Position numbers and translations under genes: made by a program
Assembly: GCA_014529385.2 (NCBI GenBank)
Contig: CM043955.1
Coordinates: forward strand, 151,171,640 to 151,235,639
From: Adiantum capillus-veneris
Lineage: Eukaryota; Streptophyta; Polypodiopsida; Polypodiales; Pteridaceae
Reading direction: 5' to 3'
DNA length: 64,000 nucleotides
Notes under the pieces: generated by a model
What the model was told of the DNA's origin: nothing
The model's database searches: none
Seen by the model: the letters and a program-made list of their open reading frames with translations, nothing else
Part shown: in pieces, positions 55,051 to 64,000 of the stretch
How the letters are laid out: each line of letters opens with the position of its first letter
Position numbering within the stretch: the first letter of the stretch is position 1

Positions 55051-56403
55051 ATGTAGATTCCGTCCTCGGAAGCTATCCAATTGAAGCTCGTGAGTCGAGA
55101 TGGGAGAGCAGTCGACATGGATGTGCGTAGTCTTCCTCAATCACTGCAAAATCAAACAACATTGCCACAGTAATTGCATTCTCATATACAATTAAAAATC
55201 ATATGCAATAGACAGACAAATTGATTGGTAACAGAATTTTAGACAATTTGTCAGCAATAAACATTAAATTACAATATAATCAAATGCATAAACAGATGTA
55301 AAGGTAAAAAATTAAACAAGTCCGGGGTCGCTAATTTAACGGTCAAAAGTCACTAGAGCTCGACTATTAATACCATGGGTAACTTCTCAATTTTTTCTGG
55401 TCAATTAAGTTGTTTAATCGCGAGAGCCAAGTATTTGATGTTCGAGGGCTGACTAGAGGCTATACCTAGAAGACCTTGTAGTTAAGCTACGATAAAAGGA
55501 ATTTCTCATGAAATCATCGCCTGACTGATTACCTTTCCTTTGACCCCCCAAAGTCTTTTCACATTGATTCAATTTTGATGTGTGTGCTTATTTTGTATGC
55601 CTTGGGTTTTTTGCTTTTCAAGGAAAAGCGCCCACACTGGGAACCTCTAGGGCTCTAGTACCATAGGCGATACATGTGAGTGAAGTACCAATTTAAGCAG
55701 GGATTTCTCTTCTAGCTTAAAATTTTACATTGTGGCACTTTGATTTTTTGTTTGTTCATTTTCAGCATTTTAATTTTGTAACTTTGGGGGGTCATATAAC
55801 ACTGTTACCCTCCCCAGGCTCATCACATTAGTAAACTCCCTTTATAATACTTAAGCTAAAGGTCAATAGGGTTAAGCCCACTAGAAAGCCCTAGTACATT
55901 TCACACAATGCTGCCTAAATCGGATTAAGAACCTAAGTAACCATTGCGTATTAGGAAGGCATTCCCCATGGTATTAAGAGAAGATTTCTAATACCTAGCT
56001 TGGTCAAACTAGCTTAGTCGGACTGCTTGATTTTTAAACCTAGACAAGTGATTATGACAAAACATTACATTGAATTAAATGTTTGATACTAATCAAATGC
56101 GCTGAATATTATGCTGCCAATCACAATCAAAGCAGACAAACATGGATGCAAAAAGATAAGGGCAATGTTAATGGACATAAAACACCTGTTTGTGTTGATG
56201 GTCGCGCTTGATTTGAAGTGTGAACGAGAGAAAGGTTCCATGAAGGTCCAAATCCTATCAACATCAACACACTCCTGTACACACTAGGAAACAAAAGGAA
56301 TACCTCCAGGAGGCACATTAGTAGGAAAAGGTACCAACACTTATTGAACACAACAAAAAACATAAGGAACCCTAACCTAATTATTTGCACTCCCCCTAAA
56401 GAG
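55051..56403. other. Element H 3' untranslated region
   Basis: 1.35 kb with no supported frame. Long untranslated 3' regions are common in OTA-type elements. Nothing else recognised. Confidence 0.5.
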
Positions 56404-56862
56404 TCAAGGGAATAGGATATTGTAGAGGTTGGGAGGAAACCCTAAGGCTAAACCCCTATCCTCATCGTCGAGATAAACAAAGTCATCATCCATGAGACCA
56501 TATGTGCCATCCATGTAGTCATGTAAATTTTCTTCTTCATCATAGGTGCCCATGTTTACTAAGAAGGTCACTAGACGCCTATAGTCATCTTGGTCAAAAG
56601 GGTAGGCTTGTGCAATGGGAGAAACGCTCTCTACTAAGTATGGATCAGACATGGTCAAGAGACGTATAAGCCATTCTAACTCCTCAAAATTCCTCTCACA
56701 TGCTAGCGTACCTATCAAATCCAATTCACATGCAAGCACTGGAAAGACCATGTGAAACATTTGTGAAAAGTAACGAGGGTACCTCTCACCCAAGGCAGGA
56801 GTGGATGACTCTAGCGTACTAGCCATATCTGTATACGCAAATAGATGATGGTTAGAGTGCAA
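56404..56862 (-). CDS. ORF of unknown function between pol and LTR, element H
   Basis: A 152-codon open frame. The likely start is the internal ATG at residue 13 (MASTLESSTPALGERYPRYF, context GATATGGCT), giving about 140 residues. It is acidic toward the end (DDDFVYLDDEDRG), with a helical middle (ERNFEELEWLIRLLTMSDPY). No signal peptide, membrane segment, zinc finger or coiled coil is visible, so it does not look like an envelope protein. It lies on the same strand as pol, about 210 bp downstream of it. It has no stops although the integrase does. Family not recognised. Confidence 0.5.
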   Translation of the reverse strand: MHSNHHLFAYTDMASTLESSTPALGERYPRYFSQMFHMVFPVLACELDLIGTLACERNFEELEWLIRLLTMSDPYLVESVSPIAQAYPFDQDDYRRLVTFLVNMGTYDEEENLHDYMDGTYGLMDDDFVYLDDEDRGLALGFPPNLYNILFP

Positions 56863-57072
56863 ATATTACAAGGGTCGTGTTCTTGTGCATAATTTGTTTT
56901 TATGATTTGTGTGATGGCTCTTGCTCTTTTACTTTTTTATCTTGTTTTTGTGAGTATAAGGTTTTATATATACATTCCCTAAGATCGGAGATTAAGAGGT
57001 CAAGGAGAAAGGTTGAGAGGGAAGCAAGTGAATGATGGATGTCCACAAACACTCCCCCCTTCCTTGGGTAGA

Positions 57073-58824
57073 TCATACCGTTTGAAATGAGCTTGTCACC
57101 CTTTGAAACCAATTGTTCCAGTTGGTAATAGGTGAGGATTTTTGCCAGTAGTTTTCTATTACCCTAGGTGCCTCGTCAAGTTGCAAGGGTGGTAAGGTAC
57201 TCTCCCAGGATCGAACTTGAAGTGGTTCATCAGGCGATTCTTGAACACTGGGAGGTGTGGATTCTTTTGTAGCTTCATTGAGGTCCATTACTATAGATGG
57301 AGGCTGTGTAGAAGCGTTTACCTCTATGGATGTATTACATGAGGAGCTAGAAGCTTCATGGAACTCCCCCCTTCCTAAGCTAGGTGGAATAAATTGGGTT
57401 TGCCTTGGAGCCCAAACTAGCTCTGGACTAGGTGTGTAGCATTCTGTGATCTTTCCCTTCCCACGGTCTGCCATTGGCTTTAGCGTTACACTGTTTGACT
57501 CATATGGTTTTGTTGTCGATAGGGAAGGACACATCTTACGTTTAGGTACCCAAATTTGCTCATTTCCATCATAGTATCCTTGGGCTTTTAATAGTCGTTT
57601 AGGAATCCAACGCCACGTTTTCTTACATTTCTTGGAGCGAGTGGGACGTTTCTTACGAGGCTTCCGTTTTTTAGCATCAGCCATGGTTACTAAAGAAGCT
57701 TTAGGGACCCACTTGTATGCTTTCTTTGTTATATTAGGATGGTTCTTGTGTGTCTCAAGCTTTCTTTCAACTACATCAGTTGAAGATCTAGAGAGTTGGG
57801 CTATGGGGACGTATGGTTCAACCTCCTGGACATGCATTGTCTTGGGTTTTATTTCCTTAGGCAATATCTCAGGGACTATGGCTTGAGTGGTAGGGATAAG
57901 AGTTGGTTTTTGCGTTGTGACACCCCCAGTCCCCCAATCAATAGTGCATTTGGTGGCTATCATCCACGTGCGTCCTAGGTTTATATTACCCCCCATAGTT
58001 CCAGTAGGCATGACCAAAAAGTCTTGAGCTACAATTCCATTATCATAACTGACAGAAGTGTGCCAGATTCCAAAAACCGTAGTTTTTTTCTTGTTGACAC
58101 CCTTGACTTGGATAATACTCTCAGATAGAGGTGGCTTCCCTAACTGACACCACACCCCATAGGATAGCAGATTATATTTAGCACCCGTGTCCAATAAGGC
58201 GTTATATAACACTTTTCCATCGGCACTATTTAACTCAATACGGTATCGTAGAGGTGTGTCAGAGTCCAACCAATCCTCTTCGATTTCCACGTGGAATGCA
58301 TTTGTGACTCCAAGGTCAGCCTCTCGTTTTTGTCTTATACGTTGTTGTCGCTCCTTAGCCTCAGCTTGAGCTTGTATCTTGTTTAACTCGATTTGTGCTT
58401 TGGCGGCCTTCTTTTGATGAATGGCCCGTAGTTCTTCTTGGCTTAAAGGATCATAATATCTTTTGAATTTACTCCCATTGAGGAATCCAATGGTTTCAAC
58501 TCCATCAAGAGTTTCCACACGAAGGGTACCTTGTGGGGTAATTTCACATACTCTATATGGTCCTTTACCAGCATATTTCAACTTTTTCTTCTCTTTACGT
58601 ACTCCATACATAAGGACTTTATCACCAACTTTGATGTCCTTGTCCTTCACATGGCGATCAAACCACTTCTTTCTCCTATCCTTTTCCACAAGAGCATTTT
58701 TCACAGCCAACTGTCTCTCTTTGTCTAGTTTTTCTAAGATATACAAACGCTCGGTTAAGGGGTTACCATTCCATCCTTCTTGCGAAGCTACCCTAAGACT
58801 AGGAATGACAAACTCCCAAGGCAT
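57073..58824 (-). CDS. Element H integrase C-terminus with extra retropepsin-like domain
   Basis: A 583-codon frame that continues integrase after a stop at about 58835. Residues 1-125 are the integrase C-terminal domain (ERLYILEKLDKERQLAVKNA, WFDRHVKDKDIKVGDKVLMY, GKGPYRVCEI). Residues 130-172 are a charged helical linker (EELRAIHQKKAAKAQIELNK). Residues about 190-300 resemble an aspartic protease: active-site ALLDTGAKYNLLSYGVWCQL with DTG at 212-214, and NINLGRTWMIATKCTIDW as the second half-site motif. Residues 371-473 hold four W-[VIA]-P-[KR] motifs in a very basic context. The regular protease of this element is elsewhere (62.5 kb). Role unknown. Confidence 0.75.
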   Translation of the reverse strand: MPWEFVIPSLRVASQEGWNGNPLTERLYILEKLDKERQLAVKNALVEKDRRKKWFDRHVKDKDIKVGDKVLMYGVRKEKKKLKYAGKGPYRVCEITPQGTLRVETLDGVETIGFLNGSKFKRYYDPLSQEELRAIHQKKAAKAQIELNKIQAQAEAKERQQRIRQKREADLGVTNAFHVEIEEDWLDSDTPLRYRIELNSADGKVLYNALLDTGAKYNLLSYGVWCQLGKPPLSESIIQVKGVNKKKTTVFGIWHTSVSYDNGIVAQDFLVMPTGTMGGNINLGRTWMIATKCTIDWGTGGVTTQKPTLIPTTQAIVPEILPKEIKPKTMHVQEVEPYVPIAQLSRSSTDVVERKLETHKNHPNITKKAYKWVPKASLVTMADAKKRKPRKKRPTRSKKCKKTWRWIPKRLLKAQGYYDGNEQIWVPKRKMCPSLSTTKPYESNSVTLKPMADRGKGKITECYTPSPELVWAPRQTQFIPPSLGRGEFHEASSSSCNTSIEVNASTQPPSIVMDLNEATKESTPPSVQESPDEPLQVRSWESTLPPLQLDEAPRVIENYWQKSSPITNWNNWFQRVTSSFQTV

Positions 58825-58833
58825 AACCGCTTC

Positions 58834-59198
58834 TTAGCCGTATACCATTTTGAATGGCGTACAATTAATAGCCACTTTATAAGCAGTACGATAAGCCCAT
58901 AGAGCAGATGTCAACTTCAAATCCCAATCAGTGCGATGAGCTTCTACCGTCTTGGTTAAAATAGAGATTAGAGTCTTGTTGGTGCTCTCGGCTTGTCCAT
59001 TAGCTTGCGGGTAATAAGGTGTAGACTTATGGTGGGATATCATAAAGGTCGTGGTAAGCTCTCTTATTACCTCATTTATAAATGGGTACCATTATCACTA
59101 ACAATTTCAAAAGGGCAACCAAATCTTGTGATAATGTTCTCAAAAAGAAACTTAGATGTTGTCCTCGCGTCAGCTTTTTGTGAAGCCTTAGCTTCAGC
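58834..59198 (-). pseudogene. Integrase core, second part, element H
   Basis: Continues the 1589-codon frame after a TGA at about 59196-59198 (a Trp codon in related sequences). It reads AEAKASQKADARTTSKFLFE, then CPFEIVSDNGTHL with the second catalytic Asp. A one-base loss at about 59080 shifts frame, then it continues in 58834-59043: STPYYPQANGQAESTNKTLI with the catalytic Glu, and WAYRTAYKVAINCTPFKMVY. A TAA at about 58835 separates it from the downstream frame. All three catalytic residues are kept. Confidence 0.88.
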
Positions 59199-62100
59199 TC
59201 ACTTTGTTACATAGTCCGTAGCAACTAGAATATATCGAGATTGAGTGTTGCGAGCTGCGGGACTAATTGGACCTACAAAGTCTAAGCCCCATTTTTCAAA
59301 TGGTTGGGTTACTTTAATAGGATGTAAGGGCATTCTGTCTTTGCGCTGTGTGGTCTTGTAACGTTGGCACTCATCACACCCTTTTGTAAAAAGTGATGCA
59401 TCCTTAAATAAAGTTGGCCACCAATAGCCTGATTGCAGCACCTTTCTAGCAGTCAGGTCTCCTGAAAAATGTCCTCCTGCTATGCCCATATGTGCTTCTT
59501 GCAAGATATACAAATATTCATCCTCGCGGGCACAACGCCTAAGAATATCGTCCTTGCCTAGTCTATACAGAGTTCCGGCAATCAAACAATAGGGTTCACA
59601 TTCTTTTACTAGCCTTCGAGCGATATCCTTACGAAGTTCTTTGGGTGGAAAACCATTAACTAAAAAGTTAACAATGTTCTCACTCCATTCAGGCATAGTC
59701 TCAACTATGAATAGGGAAGTATCGGGTAATTCATCATCAACTCCTGTAGGAGCTTCACCATTGGGTATGCGAGACAAATGATCAGCCATGATGTGCCTTT
59801 TATCGGGTCTCACTACAATCGTGAAATCAAAGTCCAGAAGAATTAACAACCATCGTGTGATTCTTCCTGTGGAGCATAGCTTGTTTACCAGATACAGCAA
59901 CGCTTGATGATCCACATAAAATACAAACTTGTTTGCCAGAAGGTAGTAGCGAAATTTCTTTACTGCATAAACCATTGCTAAACCTTCTTGCTCTGTAGTG
60001 GTGTAGTTCCTTTCAGCATCGTTCAATTGACGGCTTGCAAAGCTAATGGGATAGTCCAATTTATGTTCTCCTGGTTGAGTGAGAACACACCCAATAGCAA
60101 AGTTTGATGCATCAATATGCACATGGAAAATGACATCCCAGTTAGGTGTCCTTAAAATCGGAGCACTTGCTAGTGTTTTCGTCAATTGTTCATAGGCCTG
60201 GTCACACTCTTCAGTCCATTTAAATTCAATGAGAATTTTGTACAAAGGACGTGCTATCTCAGCGAAAAATAAAATAAACCGTCGATAATAACCCACGTGT
60301 CCCATGAACCTTTGAACTCCCTTGTAATTGGTTGGTGGTGGTAACTCTAGAATCACTTTAATTTTTCTCTCATCGGTTGAGATACCATTCTTAGATACTA
60401 TATGCCCTAAAATAACTCCATGCTTGACCCAAAATTGGCATTTGAACGGGTTCAATGAGATACGATATAACCTACACTTTTCAAACACCTTCCGCAAACA
60501 TGATAGATGTTCTTTCCAAGAAGAGTAAACACAAAGGTCGTCTAAGAAAGCTTCACAAAACTCTCTCAAATATTCTTTAAAAGCAGTGTTTATTAATCGT
60601 TGGAATGTAGCAGGGGCATTTGTTAAGCCAAAAGCCATCACACGAAATGCAAACACGCCAAATTTTGTGATGAAGGCAGTTTTAGCTTGGTCCTCTAGCG
60701 CTATCGTGATTTGGTTGTAGCCTGAGTACCCATCTAGAAAGCTATAAGCTTCCTTGCCTGCAACTCTTTCGAGTACATGTTTGGAATATGGTAGGGGGTA
60801 ATGGTCTCTTCTAGTAGTTGCATTAACTTTTTTGAGGTCCACGCACACCCTGAGTTTCCCATTCTTTTTTGGCACGATAACTATTGGAGACACCCATTCA
60901 GAGTGTTCAATAGGATATATGAACCCACATTTGATAAGCTTTTCTAGTTCTTCTTGAATGATCTTTGCGTACTTAGGATTCATCGGGTAGGGTCTTTGTT
61001 GTACGGGCTTCGCAGTGCTAATCATAGGGATCGTATGTTGGACCAGAGAAGGTGGAACACCTTTCATATCATGGTATGTCCAGGCGAATATGTCCTTGAA
61101 TTCCTTGAGAAGCTCTTTGAGGACCGCCTCTTCAACTTTTGTGAGGTCTTGGGCAATAAAAACAGGTTTTGATTCTTCACCGGGGTCGGCTAATTCTATT
61201 TCTTTAACTATTGCCGGACCATCATAGATTCCATTATTCCCATCGATAGGTATTCTTTGGGCTTTTGTGTACACAACCTTTGCTTCCCCTGTGGTGTAAG
61301 ATTTGAAATTTTCTGGTGCAGGATGCAAGTCTGTGGATTCTGGTTGTGCTTTGGTCTGTGCTTCCATTTCTGCTTTCTTGTGTTGTCGAGCTAACTCTTG
61401 GTTTTGACGCCTCCTTGCAGTGCGGCTCAACTTTGGCTTGTCTATGATCTCTAATTGGGCTATGTCATGGGGTCGTGGTCTACACCACATAACATTTTGG
61501 AGATATTCACCCCAATCGTCTACCAATTTACGATGAGCATCACATGCTCCTATATAACTGAGCCATTCTGCTGAGGATATCTTCTTTTTTATCCTAGCAC
61601 GCACATTGGCTCGATATCGACGCCTCTTAAAGTTTTTCTTTTTCTTATTTGAGACCTGCTTTTGATTTGCATTTAGATTTGGCTCACTAAAGGAGTCCTC
61701 GTTGGTGTCCTCTTCACTCTTGAAGGAGCTATCATCGGTTGATGTGCTCGGTCCTTCCGAATGTTTTGACTCTGAACTTGCTCCACTCTCTAATTCATGA
61801 GATTCAGAATCCGTTTCACTCTGGGAGTCAGTGTCTGAGTCGTGTTGGTCAAAGTCTTCTATTGAGCTATCGGTGTCCCTGTCAGATTGGACTACAATTG
61901 CCTTGCCCTTAGAAGATGCATGTATGGCACTTATCATGTTCAGAGGTGCAATTTGTGGTACCTCTTCCCCCTCTGGTGTGACCCAAGTGGTTCCTCTATT
62001 TCCCCAGGTATCTATGGTTGCAGCTAGGTGTACCCAGTCTACGTTGTCTGATTCCGTCATACCCGGTAACACATCCATGTAAGGAGAATCTTGGCCAATG

Positions 62101-63968
62101 TCTGTATCCTTCTTACAAGTGTAACAATATTGTAGTGGGGCCGAGTGAACTGTGGTGTCAGAGCGATGATCAATAATGGTTTTACTCCCTAAGGGGTGTA
62201 CCTTACCAGTCACCAAATCCACTCTAAGGATAGAGTCTTGGAATTGCAAATAGACATGATTTTTAGACCAATCATGAACCATTTGTGCTTCCCTCATGAA
62301 TGGTCGTCCTAAAATCATTTCATATGACATAAGGTGTTTAGAGAAATCCATTACAATGAACGTATGTCGTACCTTGTGTCCTAGAACTTTGATCTTAAGA
62401 TCCTTGAGCATCCCCATAGGTTTGGCTATGGTACCATTTGCCATCTTTACCACAATGTTAGTAACACTGAGGCGGGGTTTTCCCATGGATTCCCAACAAT
62501 CTTTTGTAACGATGCTAACTCCCGCACCACCATCAAGAATTCCCTTTATAGTTAATCCCTTGGTAGTGATGGGTAGGGTCGCATTAGACTCGTCGCCTTC
62601 AAAATACTGCCCTAATTCGTTAATGGGTACCTCGATCACAGACTCGTGTCCATCTAAGTCAAGTGATTGCACATGATTTTCCTCATCAATCATAATCGAG
62701 TCAGGCCTATTTGGTTGCACAAACTGCGGTAATCCCGTTTGTAGCTCTCCATTAAGGAATGCTCGAAGTGCAAAGAATAACTCAGGATCTCCATACAGCT
62801 TTGCTATGATTGTGGTTCGGACCTTAGAAGACATGAAGTCCACCAGTTTGGCAACATTCATTGGCATTTTGCAGGGTGTAGGTCCTTGACTAGGAACTGG
62901 TGAGGATGGAATCTCATATTCCTCAATGGGATCAGGTATTCCTTCGTTAAACATCCTTTCCAACAAGAAAGGTGTATGCTCACTTTCTGATGTCCCATCC
63001 TCACTCCCTTCTTGGATGATACTAGATATGGCTAACGGTCTATGGTTCATGTGGGGTGGATGAACTTGCGTGGGAAACACTGTGTCATGAATTTTGACAT
63101 GCATGGGTTCTGGTTCTAGTTTTCTTTGAGTCTCCTCCACTAAACCTCTTAGATGTTTCACCTGCCCAATCTCATCTACTGGGTTTGGGTACGTCCCAAT
63201 CTTCTTTTTACGATTCTTCCCTTTTTGCCCCTGCGGTTTATCTTGGGGGTCTTGGATTGGATTTGGAAACACTTGTGGTGTTTTCAGAGGCTCTTTATGG
63301 TTTTCTCTTATTTGGTTTTCATTTGGTTCCATGTTACGGTTTTCTTTGTCGGTCTTTCCCTTTGTGGTATTGGTTCTAGTCTCCATTGTCTCGATTGAAT
63401 CTGAATCATCCTCGAGGTCATTCATATACATGGGGTCATCTCCTGTTCCTATGTTTGTTTTGGAACTTGGCTTTGAATTTCCCGTATTCTGCGACCTCTT
63501 TCTTCGTGTCTTCTTTTTCTTTGTTTGGATAACTGACGCGGTATCTCTCTCTTCGAGGATATGGCCTGGCCCTTGAAGCATGGACTGTGTAATCGCATAA
63601 GCGGGTGCGACGGGTGGTATTGGCGATGTCACACTAGCAATTTCGACCAAATTTAGGGGTGTGATTTTAGGCGCATTTGGGTTATAGGGGCATTGGGCAA
63701 TCAAGTGATCTATGCCACAACGATTACATGTGAGTATTGGCATTGCAGACGTGCTCCCTTGATTCATTTGCATCTGTGCAGCATTCTTTTGCAGCCTAAT
63801 AGGGCACTCCGCTGCCCGATGTGGTCCACCACACTCGTAGCATTGAAGAGGTGGCCTCCTAGCCTGGGTGTTGATATTTTGACCTCTGGATGCGAGAGCA
63901 GCAGCTTGATAAACCGGCTTGACTTTCCCCCAACAATCTTCCATGTAGTATATAGGACACTCTTCCAA
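59199..63968 (-). CDS. Element H Gag-protease-RT-RNase H-integrase polyprotein
   Basis: A 1589-codon open frame. The true start lies upstream, outside the window. Two zinc knuckles, CYECGGPHRAAEC (43-55) and CNRCGIDHLIAQC (81-93), both CX2CX3HX4C. Protease at about 460-590 (active site ILDGGAGVSIV, D479-G-G; second motif MILGRPFM 551-558). A long linker 600-970 with an acidic Ser-rich block (700-765) and a basic block (776-797). RT about 980-1200 (VPKKNGKLRVCVDLKKVN, DGYSGYNQI, MAFGLTNAPATFQRL, catalytic FLDD 1141-1144). RNase H about 1280-1400 (HIDASNFAIGCVL, EQEGLAMVYAVKKF, YVDHQALLYL). Integrase HHCC at 1493-1534 and the first core Asp D1563 in WGLDFVGPI. Supplies the particle and enzymes of retrotransposition. 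Confidence 0.92.
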   Translation of the reverse strand: MEECPIYYMEDCWGKVKPVYQAAALASRGQNINTQARRPPLQCYECGGPHRAAECPIRLQKNAAQMQMNQGSTSAMPILTCNRCGIDHLIAQCPYNPNAPKITPLNLVEIASVTSPIPPVAPAYAITQSMLQGPGHILEERDTASVIQTKKKKTRRKRSQNTGNSKPSSKTNIGTGDDPMYMNDLEDDSDSIETMETRTNTTKGKTDKENRNMEPNENQIRENHKEPLKTPQVFPNPIQDPQDKPQGQKGKNRKKKIGTYPNPVDEIGQVKHLRGLVEETQRKLEPEPMHVKIHDTVFPTQVHPPHMNHRPLAISSIIQEGSEDGTSESEHTPFLLERMFNEGIPDPIEEYEIPSSPVPSQGPTPCKMPMNVAKLVDFMSSKVRTTIIAKLYGDPELFFALRAFLNGELQTGLPQFVQPNRPDSIMIDEENHVQSLDLDGHESVIEVPINELGQYFEGDESNATLPITTKGLTIKGILDGGAGVSIVTKDCWESMGKPRLSVTNIVVKMANGTIAKPMGMLKDLKIKVLGHKVRHTFIVMDFSKHLMSYEMILGRPFMREAQMVHDWSKNHVYLQFQDSILRVDLVTGKVHPLGSKTIIDHRSDTTVHSAPLQYCYTCKKDTDIGQDSPYMDVLPGMTESDNVDWVHLAATIDTWGNRGTTWVTPEGEEVPQIAPLNMISAIHASSKGKAIVVQSDRDTDSSIEDFDQHDSDTDSQSETDSESHELESGASSESKHSEGPSTSTDDSSFKSEEDTNEDSFSEPNLNANQKQVSNKKKKNFKRRRYRANVRARIKKKISSAEWLSYIGACDAHRKLVDDWGEYLQNVMWCRPRPHDIAQLEIIDKPKLSRTARRRQNQELARQHKKAEMEAQTKAQPESTDLHPAPENFKSYTTGEAKVVYTKAQRIPIDGNNGIYDGPAIVKEIELADPGEESKPVFIAQDLTKVEEAVLKELLKEFKDIFAWTYHDMKGVPPSLVQHTIPMISTAKPVQQRPYPMNPKYAKIIQEELEKLIKCGFIYPIEHSEWVSPIVIVPKKNGKLRVCVDLKKVNATTRRDHYPLPYSKHVLERVAGKEAYSFLDGYSGYNQITIALEDQAKTAFITKFGVFAFRVMAFGLTNAPATFQRLINTAFKEYLREFCEAFLDDLCVYSSWKEHLSCLRKVFEKCRLYRISLNPFKCQFWVKHGVILGHIVSKNGISTDERKIKVILELPPPTNYKGVQRFMGHVGYYRRFILFFAEIARPLYKILIEFKWTEECDQAYEQLTKTLASAPILRTPNWDVIFHVHIDASNFAIGCVLTQPGEHKLDYPISFASRQLNDAERNYTTTEQEGLAMVYAVKKFRYYLLANKFVFYVDHQALLYLVNKLCSTGRITRWLLILLDFDFTIVVRPDKRHIMADHLSRIPNGEAPTGVDDELPDTSLFIVETMPEWSENIVNFLVNGFPPKELRKDIARRLVKECEPYCLIAGTLYRLGKDDILRRCAREDEYLYILQEAHMGIAGGHFSGDLTARKVLQSGYWWPTLFKDASLFTKGCDECQRYKTTQRKDRMPLHPIKVTQPFEKWGLDFVGPISPAARNTQSRYILVATDYVTK

Positions 63969-64000
63969 TGTATCAAGTCCGTAGGCAATACTAGTGTCTA

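Larger units (their letters stand above)
54442..64000 (-). mobile_element. Element H: non-chromoviral gypsy (OTA-like), partial
   Basis: Minus-strand element reaching the window end. From right to left: Gag with two CX2CX3HX4C knuckles, protease, long linker, RT, RNase H, integrase, an extra protease-like domain, a 152-codon ORF, PPT (55037) and the 3' LTR (54442-55036). No chromodomain is seen. The knuckle spacing, and RT wording such as DGYSGYNQI and FVFYVDHQALLYLVNK, place it nearer Athila/Tat-like elements than the chromoviruses A-E. Pol has only two nonsense codons and one frameshift, all in integrase. Confidence 0.88.

Noticed and set aside
56404-56862. Envelope-like gene in element H
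   Set aside because: No signal peptide, no membrane segment, no Cys pattern; kept as an ORF of unknown function.

Overview
The window is nuclear DNA of a land plant with a large, repeat-rich genome. The evidence is chromodomain-bearing Ty3/gypsy elements, Ty1/copia remnants, primer-binding sites complementary to plant initiator tRNA-Met, and long GA, CA and TG microsatellites. The lineage cannot be fixed from the sequence; a fern, lycophyte or gymnosperm-like repeat landscape would fit. Almost everything is transposable-element sequence, much of it nested. Only one short stretch (25879-26236) looks like exons of an ordinary host gene. Most open frames are decayed, so most coding entries are pseudogenes.

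Left stack (1-25.4 kb). The base is a non-LTR (LINE) remnant, with RT and C-terminal zinc-finger pieces at 15340-16862 and 24939-25370. Chromovirus A (minus strand, <1-15339) lies against it. Chromovirus C (plus strand, 16863-24933, 5-bp TSD AGTGG) is inserted in it. Chromovirus A has in turn received a 537-bp solo LTR (347-883), which carries a very long heat-shock-element array, and element B (5187-13352, minus strand, TSD CTTTG). Element B keeps an intact Gag frame and near-identical LTRs, but its protease, RT core and integrase core are deleted, so it resembles a gag-only element that moves in trans.

Middle (25.4-35.4 kb). Two putative terminal exons of an unrecognised gene are followed by about 8 kb in which no gene is recognised. 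An LTR end with a tRNA-iMet primer-binding site lies at 34548, followed by a TG microsatellite.

Right-centre (35.5-54.4 kb). Element D (minus strand, 35474-43428) is a pol-bearing relative of B. Next is a truncated plus-strand relative E (43429-44787). Beyond it, one minus-strand copia element F is split over about 9.5 kb: GAG-pre-integrase and integrase at 53.6-54.4 kb, RT start at 52.98-53.06 kb, RT at 48.2-48.8 kb, RNase H at 44.9-45.1 kb. A plus-strand, gag-only copia element G separates the two RT parts.

Right end (54442->64000). Element H is a minus-strand, non-chromoviral (OTA-like) gypsy element. It has a 1589-codon Gag-PR-RT-RNase H-IN frame and an integrase tail carrying a second, DTG-type retropepsin domain and W-[VIA]-P-[KR] repeats. 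A further 152-codon ORF of unknown function lies between pol and the LTR.

By-eye LTR divergence (B about 1.2%, C about 1.6%, A and D about 5%) agrees with the nesting order. The most notable points are the in-register HSE array, the extra protease-like domain of H, and two independent gag-only derivatives.
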